Of a DNA stretch of 55,105 nt, positions 24,380 through 33,793 are shown piece by piece (position 1 is the stretch's first letter; every line of letters starts with the position of its first letter). This DNA comes from Candidatus Dojkabacteria bacterium UBA2259 (GTDB lineage Bacteria; Patescibacteriota; Dojkabacteria; SC72). A model generated the notes under the pieces. The model did no database searches, had not been told where the DNA came from, and was given only the letters and a program-made list of their open reading frames with translations. The stretch is taken from contig DDXN01000013.1 in NCBI GenBank assembly GCA_002347605.1, positions 1 through 55,105 on the forward strand. The letters are read 5' to 3'. The translations under genes and the position numbers were made by a program.

Positions 24380-25768
24380 GTGAGGAAACTATTTATTCCA
24401 AGTAAAGAAAATGGTTACAAACCTATTCTGTTAAGGAAGGTGGCTTTAGCTGTATACACAATAATCCTACTTTTTGTAAACAGCTTTGGAGGCCTACTAG
24501 GTATACCAGAGGCTATGGCAAGTAGTATTACGTCTTCTAACATTATTCAGCTTACTAACCAAGAAAGAACAGCAGTAGGCCTAAATGTACTTAGTACTAA
24601 TGCAAAGCTAACAGCTGCAGCACAAGCTAAGGCAAATAATATGCTTGAAGTTCAGTACTGGGATCATTTTGGTCCCAACGGAGAGACCCCTTGGATGTTT
24701 ATCTCCAACGCAGGATACTCATATGTCTATGCTGGTGAAAATCTCGCAAAAGGTTTTAGGACAGCAGAAGGTGTACATGAAGCATGGATGGCTAGCCCAA
24801 CACACAAAGAAAATATCATGAGTGGAAATTACAAAGATATTGGAGTCGCAGTTGTAGAGGGTACCCTACTTGGCAAGGAAACTATCCTTGTTGTCCAAAT
24901 GTTTGGAAACTTGACTAGCCAGACATTTAAACCAATTCCAACTGTAGCACCAAGTACAGAGATTCCAGCAAAACCAATTGTCCCTGAAAAAGGAGAAATT
25001 AAATCAATTAAGATTACCAACCCTAAAACAGGAGACCTTACTAACGATGCAAATATCAATGTTAAAGGTTCAACCGAGAATGTTTCTGGTAATTACACAG
25101 TTGAAATACTAAATAATCAGGAAGTTGTAGGTAAAAGCCCTGCTACATCAGATACTTGGGAATTTGAGAAAGGAAGTGATTGGCCAGAAGGAGAGCAAAG
25201 TATACAGGCACAGATAGAAGGGGAGAATATTAAATCTGATATGGTTACATTTACAATAGACTCGACACCACCAATAATACTACAGCCCACTATAAAGGTT
25301 GTAAAATCTGAAAACAGTTTTGATTTCACTGTTAATGTCCCAGATGATGCAGTAGAAATAAAATTAGTAACTGGAGAGATGACATTCTCTTTAGAAATAA
25401 CTGATCAAGAAACTGTTACATTTAATATTTTAAAAGAAGATATCGGAGACAGATCTGTCTTAATGGCATCAGACAAGGCAGGAAATATAACAGAATTAGA
25501 TGTATCAGAATACTTTTTAGAAGAGGAGGAAGAAGGGGTGAAGTCAACATCTAGCTTTATTCTAGGATTAAAAAACATCTTTGGTACTACAGATGGAATT
25601 AGCCTCTCAATTATCTCATTTGTTTTTGTACTCCTAAGTATCCAAGTATTTGTGTCATGGAGAAAAGGCAAACTTGGAAAAAATATTGGAGACCTATTTA
25701 CTATTGGTGCTTGGTGGCTAATTATATTAGTTGGTGTATTCAAAGGTTTCGGTGGTTTAGTAAATTAG
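24380..25768 (+). CDS. Secreted CAP/SCP domain protein with TM anchor
   Basis: 462 residues from a GTG start. A hydrophobic signal segment (about 21-45) ends in an AMA-S motif. Residues about 50-175 form a CAP domain: LTNQERTAVGLNVL, the His in YWDHFGPNG, ENLAKG, and the THKENIMSGNYKDIGVAVV helix-strand. Two Ig-like beta domains follow (about 200-380), and two hydrophobic segments end the chain (about 397-422 and 437-458). CAP proteins are extracellular; their molecular role in bacteria is mostly unknown. Its tail is near the next membrane protein gene. Confidence 0.87.
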   Translation: MRKLFIPSKENGYKPILLRKVALAVYTIILLFVNSFGGLLGIPEAMASSITSSNIIQLTNQERTAVGLNVLSTNAKLTAAAQAKANNMLEVQYWDHFGPNGETPWMFISNAGYSYVYAGENLAKGFRTAEGVHEAWMASPTHKENIMSGNYKDIGVAVVEGTLLGKETILVVQMFGNLTSQTFKPIPTVAPSTEIPAKPIVPEKGEIKSIKITNPKTGDLTNDANINVKGSTENVSGNYTVEILNNQEVVGKSPATSDTWEFEKGSDWPEGEQSIQAQIEGENIKSDMVTFTIDSTPPIILQPTIKVVKSENSFDFTVNVPDDAVEIKLVTGEMTFSLEITDQETVTFNILKEDIGDRSVLMASDKAGNITELDVSEYFLEEEEEGVKSTSSFILGLKNIFGTTDGISLSIISFVFVLLSIQVFVSWRKGKLGKNIGDLFTIGAWWLIILVGVFKGFGGLVN

Positions 25769-25781
25769 ATACTGCCTAAAA

Positions 25782-26573
25782 TTGAAGAACAAAGTTGAAA
25801 TAAAAAATGAAATTGTGTATTTAATCCTAATTGTTCTTGTGACTTTGTACTTTGCGTATTCTACACATACACCAAACAAAACATATTTACTAAGTGGTGT
25901 ACTTGGGAACCTACTAATTCTTACATGGTTTTTAAGAGCATTTACACTCTATTCTGGTAGAAAGATTTCTCAATACAGTGAAGTAATACAAAGAATATCC
26001 CTTAAAGATAGGTTCTTTACATATTTTGTTCTTCCAATACTTTTTTACACATCATTACTTCTTTACATATACTTTAACACACTCTTTTTGATGGATATTG
26101 TTGTAATTGGAGTCTCAATCATTCTCCTTTTTGTTCTCTTCCTTAATGTAAAAAGTTCCTTTAGAAAAATTTACAGTATCCAAGCACGCACAAGAGCAAT
26201 ATTTGACTTCCTGTGCATAGCATCCTTTTACATGATTCTCAATGTAATAATTAGATTAGGAACATCAATATGGATATCCCTTTTAGGTATTACTCTCTCT
26301 TCTTTAGTATTTTTCTGGTCGGATATAAAGATACACAGAATGGAAAGTATATCTGCCTTGGTAATGAGTATTGTATCTGCGATATTTGTATCAATATCTT
26401 CAATACTTTTCTTTAATACAAACATATTTGTAGTTCCAGCAATTGGAACTCTCTCCTTCTACCTCATTCTCTCTTTGTGGAATATTAGATTTGCCGGGAA
26501 AATAAAATTAATTGAATATCTACCACCCTTCATATATTCAATACTTGCATTAATATTAATTCTTAAACTATGA
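25782..26573 (+). CDS. Polytopic membrane protein, unknown
   Basis: 263 residues from TTG 25782; no ATG lies close to the same place. It has about eight hydrophobic segments distributed through the protein, with few charged loops (for example ISQYSEVIQRISLKDRF near 65-80). I recognise no family. It lies 13 bases after the CAP-domain gene, and its stop overlaps the UMP kinase start (ATGA), so it is cotranscribed with both. Confidence 0.75.
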   Translation: MKNKVEIKNEIVYLILIVLVTLYFAYSTHTPNKTYLLSGVLGNLLILTWFLRAFTLYSGRKISQYSEVIQRISLKDRFFTYFVLPILFYTSLLLYIYFNTLFLMDIVVIGVSIILLFVLFLNVKSSFRKIYSIQARTRAIFDFLCIASFYMILNVIIRLGTSIWISLLGITLSSLVFFWSDIKIHRMESISALVMSIVSAIFVSISSILFFNTNIFVVPAIGTLSFYLILSLWNIRFAGKIKLIEYLPPFIYSILALILILKL

Positions 26574-27274
26574 AAAAAGACATTGTACTAAAAGTAGGAG
26601 GCTCTATACTCTATGACCACTTGTTAAATATCAACTTTGACCTGTTTAAAAGAATAAAAGAATGGTATACCGAGATTAAGAATGACTACAACCACATTGT
26701 TTTAGTTACAGGAGGAGGAGGCCTTTCGAGAAACATGGAAAGTAAAGTTGCGGAATCAATAGAAGATACAGATGGGATACACAACATAGCAATGTCAATA
26801 ACTCAAACCAATGCAATAATACTAGCTTCATATATTAAGGATAAGGACATCTTTGTTCCTAAGACACTCGGAGATGCATATGAGTTTTTGCAAACAAATG
26901 AAAAGGGATACATGGTAAGTGGTGGGTTAAAAGTTGGATGGAGTACAGATATGGATTCTGCAGTATTTGCAGATGCACTCTCCCTGGACAGAGTATACAA
27001 AGTATCTAACGTAGATTTCATATATGACAAAGATCCTAAGGAGTTTTTTGAAGCTAAACCAATAAGAGATATGACATGGAAAGAGTATTTCAAAATGTTT
27101 TCAATATTACCTAATGAAGAACATATTCCCAATTCCCATATTCCTGTTGATGCAAAGTGCTCACTATTTTGTGAAAAGAAAAATATTGCCTTCCTTGTTA
27201 CAGGAGGGAAACTACTCTACGAAATTAAAGATCTAAAAAATATACTCAAGAAGGGAACCTACATTCATAACTAA
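26570..27274 (+). CDS. pyrH: UMP kinase, archaeal-like type
   Basis: 234 residues of the amino acid kinase fold. It starts with KVGGSIL, has a GGGG loop near 48, then SGGLKVGWSTDMDSAVFADAL and SNVDFIYDKDPKEFFEAKPI. The W-S-T-D and N-V-D-x-(V/I)-Y-D-K-D-P pattern is that of archaeal-type UMP kinases rather than the usual bacterial PyrH. It should phosphorylate UMP to UDP. It overlaps the upstream membrane protein gene by four bases and converges on greA. Confidence 0.78.
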   Translation: MKKDIVLKVGGSILYDHLLNINFDLFKRIKEWYTEIKNDYNHIVLVTGGGGLSRNMESKVAESIEDTDGIHNIAMSITQTNAIILASYIKDKDIFVPKTLGDAYEFLQTNEKGYMVSGGLKVGWSTDMDSAVFADALSLDRVYKVSNVDFIYDKDPKEFFEAKPIRDMTWKEYFKMFSILPNEEHIPNSHIPVDAKCSLFCEKKNIAFLVTGGKLLYEIKDLKNILKKGTYIHN

Positions 27275-27275
27275 C

Positions 27276-27746
27276 TTACCTTACACTAATAATTGTACAT
27301 TCTGTTTTCCCAGATGGTGTATCTATTACAATCTTACTTCCCTTTGTTTTCCCCATTAGAGAGCTACCAATAGGTGATTTGTAAGATATTTTTGATTCAA
27401 CAGGATTAGCTTCATGTTCACCAACTATAATGTATGTAGTATGTACTCCCTTTTTACATTCAATAGTGACAAAAGATCCAATCTCTACTTTTGTACTTTT
27501 CTTTTTAGTTACAACTTGTGCCTTTTCTAAAGTCTCTTTTAAAGTAGTAATTCTCTCTTCATTATTCTGAAAATCTTCAACAGCTATCGAATAGCCATCG
27601 TTTTCTCTAAGATCACCCTGTTTTCGCATTTGATTAAGAGTTTCCTGTAACTTTTTTCTAAGCTCTCCTTCTCTATGATTTAACTCATCTTGAAGCTTCT
27701 TGTATCCTTCCTTTGTTAGTAACACTTGTGAATTCTCCCCTGTCAT
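27276..27746 (-). CDS. greA: Transcription elongation factor GreA
   Basis: 156 residues, the family length. The N-terminal coiled coil carries the tip motif GDLRENDGY, with the Asp and Glu that hold the catalytic magnesium in the polymerase secondary channel. The C-terminal FKBP-like domain has the YKSPIGSSLMGKTKGSKIVI signature. It rescues backtracked RNA polymerase. A paralogue lacking the tip motif lies at 29482. Confidence 0.94.
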   Translation of the reverse strand: MTGENSQVLLTKEGYKKLQDELNHREGELRKKLQETLNQMRKQGDLRENDGYSIAVEDFQNNEERITTLKETLEKAQVVTKKKSTKVEIGSFVTIECKKGVHTTYIIVGEHEANPVESKISYKSPIGSSLMGKTKGSKIVIDTPSGKTECTIISVR

Positions 27747-27776
27747 AATAGTAGGGAATTAAGTTATTTCCGAGCA

Positions 27777-27805
27777 ATGATATATATATTTAATACTATT
27801 GTCAA
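27777..27805 (-). promoter_or_regulatory. Promoter of greA
   Basis: On the minus strand TTGACA (complement of 27800-27805) and TATCAT (complement of 27777-27782), spacer 17. It is back to back with the tRNA-Glu promoter. Confidence 0.65.
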
Positions 27806-27818
27806 CATCACCAAATTA

Positions 27819-27847
27819 TTTATACATCGACCCTTTTATGATAGAAT
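27819..27847 (+). promoter_or_regulatory. Probable tRNA-Glu promoter
   Basis: TTTATA at 27819-27824 and TAGAAT at 27842-27847, spacer 17, with a predicted start a few bases before the tRNA at 27859. Confidence 0.45.
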
Positions 27848-27858
27848 ATCCAAGTTAT

Positions 27859-27933
27859 GCCGCTATCGTCTAACGGTTAGGACGCATGATTCTCAATCAT
27901 GCAATCAGGGTTCGATCCCCTGTAGCGGTACCA
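27859..27933 (+). tRNA. tRNA-Glu (CTC)
   Basis: All four arms fold. The acceptor GCCGCTA pairs with TAGCGGT (first pair G-U), the D arm is GTCT/GGAC, and the anticodon stem CATGA/TCATG has loop TTCTCAA giving anticodon CTC. The T stem is CAGGG/CCCTG with loop TTCGATC. The discriminator A is followed by a genome-encoded CCA. Confidence 0.95.
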
Positions 27934-27956
27934 ATATTGATAATTCGTAGTAGCTA

Positions 27957-28670
27957 TTATTCTTTGTCTTTTAACCCTTCTTTAATACCCTTGGTAACAT
28001 CTTTTGCTATAGTCCCGAATGTAGGAGATATTTTTTCTATTCCCTCTTTTGCTACAGGCATTACCTGTTGAGCTTGAAATGCAAAAATATTTCTCCCAAA
28101 GGCAGCGAAAAGAATACCTCCCGAAACGATAAGACCAAAGAAAATTACAAATGCTCCAAAACTCAGGTCTCTTAATGACTCACTGCGTATCTTTGTCTTT
28201 TCAAGTTCAGACCTATCTGTTGCTGAATCTACCTTTATTAGTTCGGTATTTCTTTGAAACTCCAAATCCATTGATTCTTCAGCTCTCTTTTTGTTCAGTT
28301 CAGTTATTTCCTTTGCTTTGATTTGACTCTCTTCAAACCAACCATCCTTACCCATCTCTTTTGTATATTTATCTTCAATCTCTTTCTCTAAGATATTGTA
28401 TTTTTCTTCTAATTCTGCTTCTAACTTATCATATTTCTCTTCGATAGCAATCGTCTGAATCTCACCATCTTGTGCAGTTGGAATATTGAAGTTCTTTGCA
28501 TCTTTCATTTTCTCTAATCCTGGTGCAAGAAGAAAAAGATAGCTACAGATTATAAATCCTAACAAAACTATTACTGCTAAAACTACAAGACCTTTTTTGA
28601 CACTCTGATATTTCTGTTCACTTAAGTACTCTTGTCCCATATTTTGATTATGGTAATAAATTATTTTCAT
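27957..28670 (-). CDS. Membrane protein with central coiled coil
   Basis: 237 residues with two membrane segments, about 27-50 and 170-195, enclosing a charged, Glu/Lys-rich helical region (about 75-160) likely to be a coiled coil. The C-terminal 40 residues are amphipathic. I recognise no family. An internal Met at residue 11 (MGQEYLSEQ) is an equally good start. It is a lone minus-strand gene between tRNA-Glu and trmD. Confidence 0.7.
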   Translation of the reverse strand: MKIIYYHNQNMGQEYLSEQKYQSVKKGLVVLAVIVLLGFIICSYLFLLAPGLEKMKDAKNFNIPTAQDGEIQTIAIEEKYDKLEAELEEKYNILEKEIEDKYTKEMGKDGWFEESQIKAKEITELNKKRAEESMDLEFQRNTELIKVDSATDRSELEKTKIRSESLRDLSFGAFVIFFGLIVSGGILFAAFGRNIFAFQAQQVMPVAKEGIEKISPTFGTIAKDVTKGIKEGLKDKE

Positions 28671-28747
28671 TTTTATTCTATCACTTCTCTATTAAACATA
28701 ATAGTACTGTAAGAATAATAAGAAAAATGATATAAATGTAATTAAAT

Positions 28748-29401
28748 ATGATACATTTTGATATAGTTACAATCTTTCCAGAAGTAATATCTACATATAT
28801 AAATAGCAGTATTGTTAAACGCGCTCAAGAAAAAGGACTAATTAAAATAGATGTACATAATCTTAGGGATTGGGCTAAAGATAAACATAAAACAGTAGAT
28901 GATACCCCCTATGGTGGTAGTCCTGGGATGTTGATGAAAGTAGAACCTGTATTTAACTGTTTAAAGGATTTAAAAAAAGAAAATACAGTTGTAATGTTAA
29001 CATCTCCAAAAGGAGAGAAATTAGTACAAAGTAAATTGAAGGAACTCTCTGAAATTAAAGATGCTCATTACATTATTCTCTGTGGACACTATGAAGGTTT
29101 TGATCAAAGAATCCATGACTTCTTAGTAGACTATGAATTCTGTATAGGAGAGTATATACTCTCTGGAGGAGAGTTGCCTGCATTGGTTTTAATAGACGGT
29201 ATAACAAGATTAATACCAGGAGTACTTGGTAATGCCTGCTCCCTAGTTTCAGAAACTTTTAATTCAGAAAACCCAGAGTATCCTCAATATACTAAACCAG
29301 AAGAATTTAATGGATGGAAAGTACCAAAAGTGTTGTTAAATGGTAACCATAGAGAAATAGAGAAGTGGAGAAACAAGATGTCAGAAATCAAATCTGAGTA
29401 A
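28748..29401 (+). CDS. trmD: tRNA (guanine-37-N1)-methyltransferase
   Basis: 217 residues of the SPOUT trefoil-knot family. It starts HFDIVTIFPEV, has DDTPYGGSPGMLMKVEP, then the knot ILCGHYEGFDQRIHDF, EYILSGGELPALVLIDGI with the catalytic Asp, and NGNHREIEKWR. It methylates G37 to prevent frameshifting. It is slightly short at the C-terminus compared with the usual 240-250 residues. The normal neighbours (rimM, rplS) are absent. Confidence 0.95.
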   Translation: MIHFDIVTIFPEVISTYINSSIVKRAQEKGLIKIDVHNLRDWAKDKHKTVDDTPYGGSPGMLMKVEPVFNCLKDLKKENTVVMLTSPKGEKLVQSKLKELSEIKDAHYIILCGHYEGFDQRIHDFLVDYEFCIGEYILSGGELPALVLIDGITRLIPGVLGNACSLVSETFNSENPEYPQYTKPEEFNGWKVPKVLLNGNHREIEKWRNKMSEIKSE

Positions 29402-29481
29402 ATATTTCCACCTTGTTTAGATTGTATGAATATCATAGAATCAATTGCTTAAATAAATATCTAACTTGACCCAAAAGTCTC

Positions 29482-29961
29482 ATGTTTGGAATTAAGAAAG
29501 AAAAATACAAGATAACAAAAGAGAAAAAGAATGACCTCATTGAAGAGTTAAAGAAACTTCAAGAAGAGGACTTAGTTGAAGTTGGGAACAGATTGGAAGA
29601 CTCAAGAAGAGAAGACTCTGATGAGGATGATGCTAACTTAGGTATAATAGCAATAGAGAAGGAATCAATTGAAAAAAGAATAAAAGAGATAAGTGAGATA
29701 CTAGATAACTATGAACTAATTGAGGAAGGAGAGAAATGCGAACCAAGCAGGATAAAACTGGGATCTACAATTAAGGTTAAGGATGGGGATAAAATATTGG
29801 AATTCAAATTAGTATCTTCTCTTGAAGCAGACCCTTTAAAGAATTACATATCAGATGACTCTCCACTTGGGAAAAGGTTACTAAAAGCTAAGTTGGGAGA
29901 CACCGTAACAGTAATTGTTAGAACTAATATCATAAGATACAAGATACTTGAGGTCTGTTAA
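29482..29961 (+). CDS. GreA/GreB-like protein with altered tip
   Basis: 159 residues. The C-terminal half (about 90-157) matches the GreA FKBP-like domain, with SSLEADPLKNYISDDSPLGKRLLKAKLGDTV. The N-terminal half is a coiled coil, but where GreA has GDLSEN the tip reads SRREDSDEDDANLG. It may bind the polymerase secondary channel with a different or inhibitory effect, as Gfh-type factors do. It lies 80 bases after trmD and converges with glyS, overlapping it by four bases. Confidence 0.78.
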   Translation: MFGIKKEKYKITKEKKNDLIEELKKLQEEDLVEVGNRLEDSRREDSDEDDANLGIIAIEKESIEKRIKEISEILDNYELIEEGEKCEPSRIKLGSTIKVKDGDKILEFKLVSSLEADPLKNYISDDSPLGKRLLKAKLGDTVTVIVRTNIIRYKILEVC

Positions 29962-31250
29962 TTAATAGCAGAGTTTAAATCCTCTATCTTTACTCTTACC
30001 TGTTTCATACTATCTCTCTCTCTTACAGTAACTGTATCATTTTCTAATGTCTCGTAATCTATGGTAATACAGTATGGAGTCCCTATCTCATCTTGGTATC
30101 TGTATCTCTTACCAATATTTCCTCTGTTATCCCATACAACCTTGTTACTTTCAGAAAGTGAACTAAATATATCCCTTGCTTTTTTAACAATATCTTCCTT
30201 GTTACTTACCAATGGGAATATTGCTGCCCTGTATGCTGCGATATCTTTGTTAATCTTAAGTACAGTCCTTACGTTCCCATTTTCTAAACTCTCCTCTTCA
30301 TATGCATCTAGGAGTAAGAAGAACAGTGTTCTATCCACTCCTCCAGAAGTCTCCACAATATTTGGAATATATTTCTCATTTGTTTGAGGATTGGTATATG
30401 ACAAATCCTTGTTTGAGAATTTACTATGTTGTGTTAAATCATAATCTCCTCTCCAATGTATACCCTCGTTTTCTTCCCATCCCCAAGGTGTTTGGTACTC
30501 GATATCAAATGCCTTCTTAGCATAGAAGATGAGTTTGTCCTTAGGATGCTCCCAGAATCTCAAATTCTCTGTTTTTCGATACAGCCCTTTGTAGAAATTC
30601 ATTCTCTCTTCTTTCCAATACTCAAACCACTGCTCCATATCATTTGGATGTACAAAGAATTGTAAATCCCACTGTTCAAACTCTCTAGTTCTGTATGTTA
30701 GCTTGTTTGGTGTAACCTCATTTCTAAAAGCTTTACCAATCTGAGCAATACCAAAAGGTATCTGCTGTCTAGTAGAGTCAACTACATTTTTGAAATCTAA
30801 ATATATATTTTGACAAGCCTCACCTCTTAAGTATGCATCCATTTTTTCTCCTTCTAGTACTCCTACCTCTGTTTTAAACAGCATATTGTACTTTCTACTA
30901 TCTGTAAACTCTGTACTACCACACTTAGGACATTTTCCCTGTATATCCTCTGGTCTAAATCTTTGATGACATTTCTTACACTCAACTACCTCGTCAGTAA
31001 ACCCTGTAAGATGCCCTGATGCCTCCCAGACCTTTGGATGTGTAATAATACTCCCATCTATACCAACAACATTCTCTCGTCTATCTACGATGTTTTTCCA
31101 CCAATATCTTTTTAGATTGTTTTTCATCTCAACACCAACAGGCCCATAATCATAGAAACCACCAATACCACCATATATTTCTGAATTAGGGAATATTATT
31201 CCTCTCCTTTTTGCTAATGCTGTAACCTTTTGTAATAGATCTTCTGACAT
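29958..31250 (-). CDS. glyS: Glycyl-tRNA synthetase, dimeric class II
   Basis: 430 residues of the single-chain alpha2 GlyRS. The N-terminus has RRGIIFPNSEIYGG and FYDYGPVGVEMKNN, a CKKC/CPKC zinc knuckle lies near 96-118, motif 2 is FGIAQIGKAFRNEVTP, and motif 3 is ETSGGVDRTLFFLL. A C-terminal anticodon-binding domain follows. It charges tRNA-Gly. Its 3' end overlaps the GreA-like gene by four bases. Confidence 0.96.
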   Translation of the reverse strand: MSEDLLQKVTALAKRRGIIFPNSEIYGGIGGFYDYGPVGVEMKNNLKRYWWKNIVDRRENVVGIDGSIITHPKVWEASGHLTGFTDEVVECKKCHQRFRPEDIQGKCPKCGSTEFTDSRKYNMLFKTEVGVLEGEKMDAYLRGEACQNIYLDFKNVVDSTRQQIPFGIAQIGKAFRNEVTPNKLTYRTREFEQWDLQFFVHPNDMEQWFEYWKEERMNFYKGLYRKTENLRFWEHPKDKLIFYAKKAFDIEYQTPWGWEENEGIHWRGDYDLTQHSKFSNKDLSYTNPQTNEKYIPNIVETSGGVDRTLFFLLLDAYEEESLENGNVRTVLKINKDIAAYRAAIFPLVSNKEDIVKKARDIFSSLSESNKVVWDNRGNIGKRYRYQDEIGTPYCITIDYETLENDTVTVRERDSMKQVRVKIEDLNSAIN

Positions 31251-31331
31251 CTGTTGTGTATCTCATTTTAATTTTTAATTATACATCATCTCCTTTTAGT
31301 ATGTAGTATATATTTGGTAATATATTGATAT

Positions 31332-32216
31332 ATGAAAAGTAGACTTGTCATAAAGTTAGTAATTGTATCAAACATTTTACTCGTAATTGCACTATCTCTC
31401 CTAGTTATACAGATATTTAAAAGTGAATCTAAATCAAAAAATATTACACAACAAGTAACAGCCAACGAGGTAGTATCCCTACCTAGTATAGAGGAAGAAA
31501 CTCCTAAACAAGATTTCTCTGTATCAGTATGTGGTAGTACCAGCTGTGTATGGATCTCAAGTATTGGAATAATTAAAGAAGGAGAATTAGATGAGAATGC
31601 GCTATACCAAAGAATTTTAGATACTGTAATCCCTCATTTTGAAAATAAATATGGAGGAAAAACATTTGCTAAAAATCGTGCTGGGAGTTTCATCTATTGG
31701 AAAGGGGATATTAGACCTGATTTAAGTAATATATATACCGATGTGTTGAATGCATTTAAAGAAGGAAAAAGTAAATCTATTCAAATTGAAATTAAGGATT
31801 TACCTGGTACTGAGGGAACATATGCTACAAGATATATTGAAATAGATGACTCTAAACAAAAATTGTATGTATGGATAGATGGTACAGTTATTAAAGAAAT
31901 TAATCTCTCTGCAGCCAAAAAAGGATATCAGGTATATGGGGTATTTCCGATAATAGATAAAGGGATAGCACCAATAGCTCCTGGAGAGAAGTATATGCCA
32001 TACTGGATGGCTTTCTACTACTCTCCTAAACAAGATTCTTGGTACGGACTACATGCATTAATATGGTGGTATGATGATAACGGGAAAAAGGTCTATGAAC
32101 CGGAAGAATATATTGGTGTTAGAAGAAGCAGAGGATGTATTCGTATGTTAGTTGAGGATGCAAAGTATATATATGGAATATTTGAAAAAGGAGACCCAAT
32201 ACTAATACATGAATAG
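31332..32216 (+). CDS. L,D-transpeptidase (YkuD), membrane anchored
   Basis: 294 residues. An N-terminal membrane segment (about 7-28) is followed by a YkuD catalytic domain from about 160. It has RYIEIDDSKQKLYVWIDG, the His in GLHALIWWYDD and the nucleophile motif SRGCIRM. These enzymes form 3-3 peptidoglycan crosslinks or attach proteins to the wall, acting outside the membrane. The region between the anchor and the catalytic domain (about 60-155) resembles a peptidoglycan-binding-like domain. This indicates a peptidoglycan cell wall. Confidence 0.88.
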   Translation: MKSRLVIKLVIVSNILLVIALSLLVIQIFKSESKSKNITQQVTANEVVSLPSIEEETPKQDFSVSVCGSTSCVWISSIGIIKEGELDENALYQRILDTVIPHFENKYGGKTFAKNRAGSFIYWKGDIRPDLSNIYTDVLNAFKEGKSKSIQIEIKDLPGTEGTYATRYIEIDDSKQKLYVWIDGTVIKEINLSAAKKGYQVYGVFPIIDKGIAPIAPGEKYMPYWMAFYYSPKQDSWYGLHALIWWYDDNGKKVYEPEEYIGVRRSRGCIRMLVEDAKYIYGIFEKGDPILIHE

Positions 32217-32226
32217 AATATGGGTG

Positions 32227-32235
32227 TGATATAAT
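32227..32235 (+). promoter_or_regulatory. Extended -10 promoter of lysS
   Basis: TGATATAAT at 32227-32235 is an extended -10 element with a perfect TATAAT, about 32 bases before lysS ATG 32267. The -35 region is poor. Confidence 0.5.
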
Positions 32236-32266
32236 TCAGGAGAATATTAAATTAGTAACCATTCCC

Positions 32267-33793
32267 ATGGACAATTCTTTGTCAAGTAGTCTCATAGGTC
32301 AAAGGAAAATCAGATTAGAGAAATTAAGTAAGCTTAGAGAGCTAGGTATTAATCCATACCCATCTAAGTCTGAAAGAGATATTCAGATAGGGGAAATTAA
32401 GGAAGATTTTGAGAAACATAAAGGTATGATACACACAGTTGTAGGAAGAGTAACTGGATGGAGAACACATGGTAAGTTAATATTTGCAGATATTAAAGAT
32501 CAGACAGGGAGTATACAGATAATTCTTAAGAGTGATTGGTTAGAAAAAAACTTAACAGAAGGATATTTAGAATGGGATACTTTGGAGCTATTAGATCTTG
32601 CTGATTTCATAGAGGTGGGGGGAGAGATAGGTAAGAGTAAGAGTGGAGAGATTTCAGTATTAGCAAAAAGTATTAAGCTTTTAGCGAAATCTTTAAGACC
32701 AATTCCAAGAAAGCTATCAAACAAAGAGCAGAAGTTTAGGAGAAGGTACCTTGATTTAGTAATTAATACAGACAGGGTAAAACTTTTTGAAAGAAAGGCT
32801 AAGTTTTGGGAAATACAAAGAGGGTTTCTTAAAAAAGAAGGCTTTCTGGAAGTTGAAGTTCCAGTACTTGAGGTTGTTACAGGTGGTGCTGATGCTAAGC
32901 CATTTCTTACTCATCACAATGCACTAGATATTGATTTGTATTTAAGAATATCTACAGAGCTATACCAGAAGAGATTAATAGGGGGAGGTTTTGAAAAGAT
33001 ATATACATTTGGTCCTAACTTTAGAAATGAGGGTATGGATGACGAACATCTTCAGGAGTTCTATGACATCGAATGGTATTGGGCATATGCTAACTACAGG
33101 GATAATATGGAATTAGTAAAGAAACTATTTTTAGAAATAGCTCAACAGCTATATGGAAAAACCAAATTTACAACTAGGGGTCACACATTTGATTTAGCAG
33201 ATGAGTGGAAAGAGATAGATTTTACACAGGTAATTAAAGAAAATTTCAATATAGATATCTTTGATGATTCAGATGAGAAAATATTATCAGCTCTAAAAGA
33301 GAAAGGGGTGGAGATAGAGGGAGAGATAAACAGGAATAGAATGATAGATAATATGTGGAAGGTAATTAGAGCAACTATTTTGGGTCCAGCATTCTTAGTT
33401 AATCACCCTATGTTTGTATCACCTTTGGCTAAAGCAAGAGAGGATGATAGTAGATTAACAGAAAGGTTCCAGGTAATTATTGCAGGTAGTGAACTTGGTA
33501 ATGGATACTCTGAGATTAATGATCCACAGGATCAACTTAGTAGGTTTGTTAATCAGCAAAAACTTAGAGAGAAGGGTGATGAGGAAGCACAGATGTTAGA
33601 TATCGATTTTGTTGAAATGTTAGAGTATGGTATGCCTCCTACAAGTGGGTACGGGCAGAGTGAGAGAGTCTTCTGGTTTTTAGAAGATGTATCTGGCAGA
33701 GAGGGTACCATATTCCCTCAAATGAGAACAGAGTTAGAGGAGTCAACAAAAAGGATATATGAGGACATACTTCCTAAGGCTAAGAAAAAGTAA
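32267..33793 (+). CDS. lysS: Lysyl-tRNA synthetase, class II
   Basis: 508 residues. An N-terminal OB-fold anticodon domain (about 57-145) precedes the catalytic core with RRRYLDLVIN (motif 1 region), FRNEGMDDEHLQEFYDIEWY (motif 2) and SGYGQSERVFWFLEDV (motif 3; the usual Gly-Leu-Gly is replaced by Gly-Gln-Ser-Glu). It charges tRNA-Lys. A small unknown gene starts immediately after the stop codon. Confidence 0.94.
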   Translation: MDNSLSSSLIGQRKIRLEKLSKLRELGINPYPSKSERDIQIGEIKEDFEKHKGMIHTVVGRVTGWRTHGKLIFADIKDQTGSIQIILKSDWLEKNLTEGYLEWDTLELLDLADFIEVGGEIGKSKSGEISVLAKSIKLLAKSLRPIPRKLSNKEQKFRRRYLDLVINTDRVKLFERKAKFWEIQRGFLKKEGFLEVEVPVLEVVTGGADAKPFLTHHNALDIDLYLRISTELYQKRLIGGGFEKIYTFGPNFRNEGMDDEHLQEFYDIEWYWAYANYRDNMELVKKLFLEIAQQLYGKTKFTTRGHTFDLADEWKEIDFTQVIKENFNIDIFDDSDEKILSALKEKGVEIEGEINRNRMIDNMWKVIRATILGPAFLVNHPMFVSPLAKAREDDSRLTERFQVIIAGSELGNGYSEINDPQDQLSRFVNQQKLREKGDEEAQMLDIDFVEMLEYGMPPTSGYGQSERVFWFLEDVSGREGTIFPQMRTELEESTKRIYEDILPKAKKK

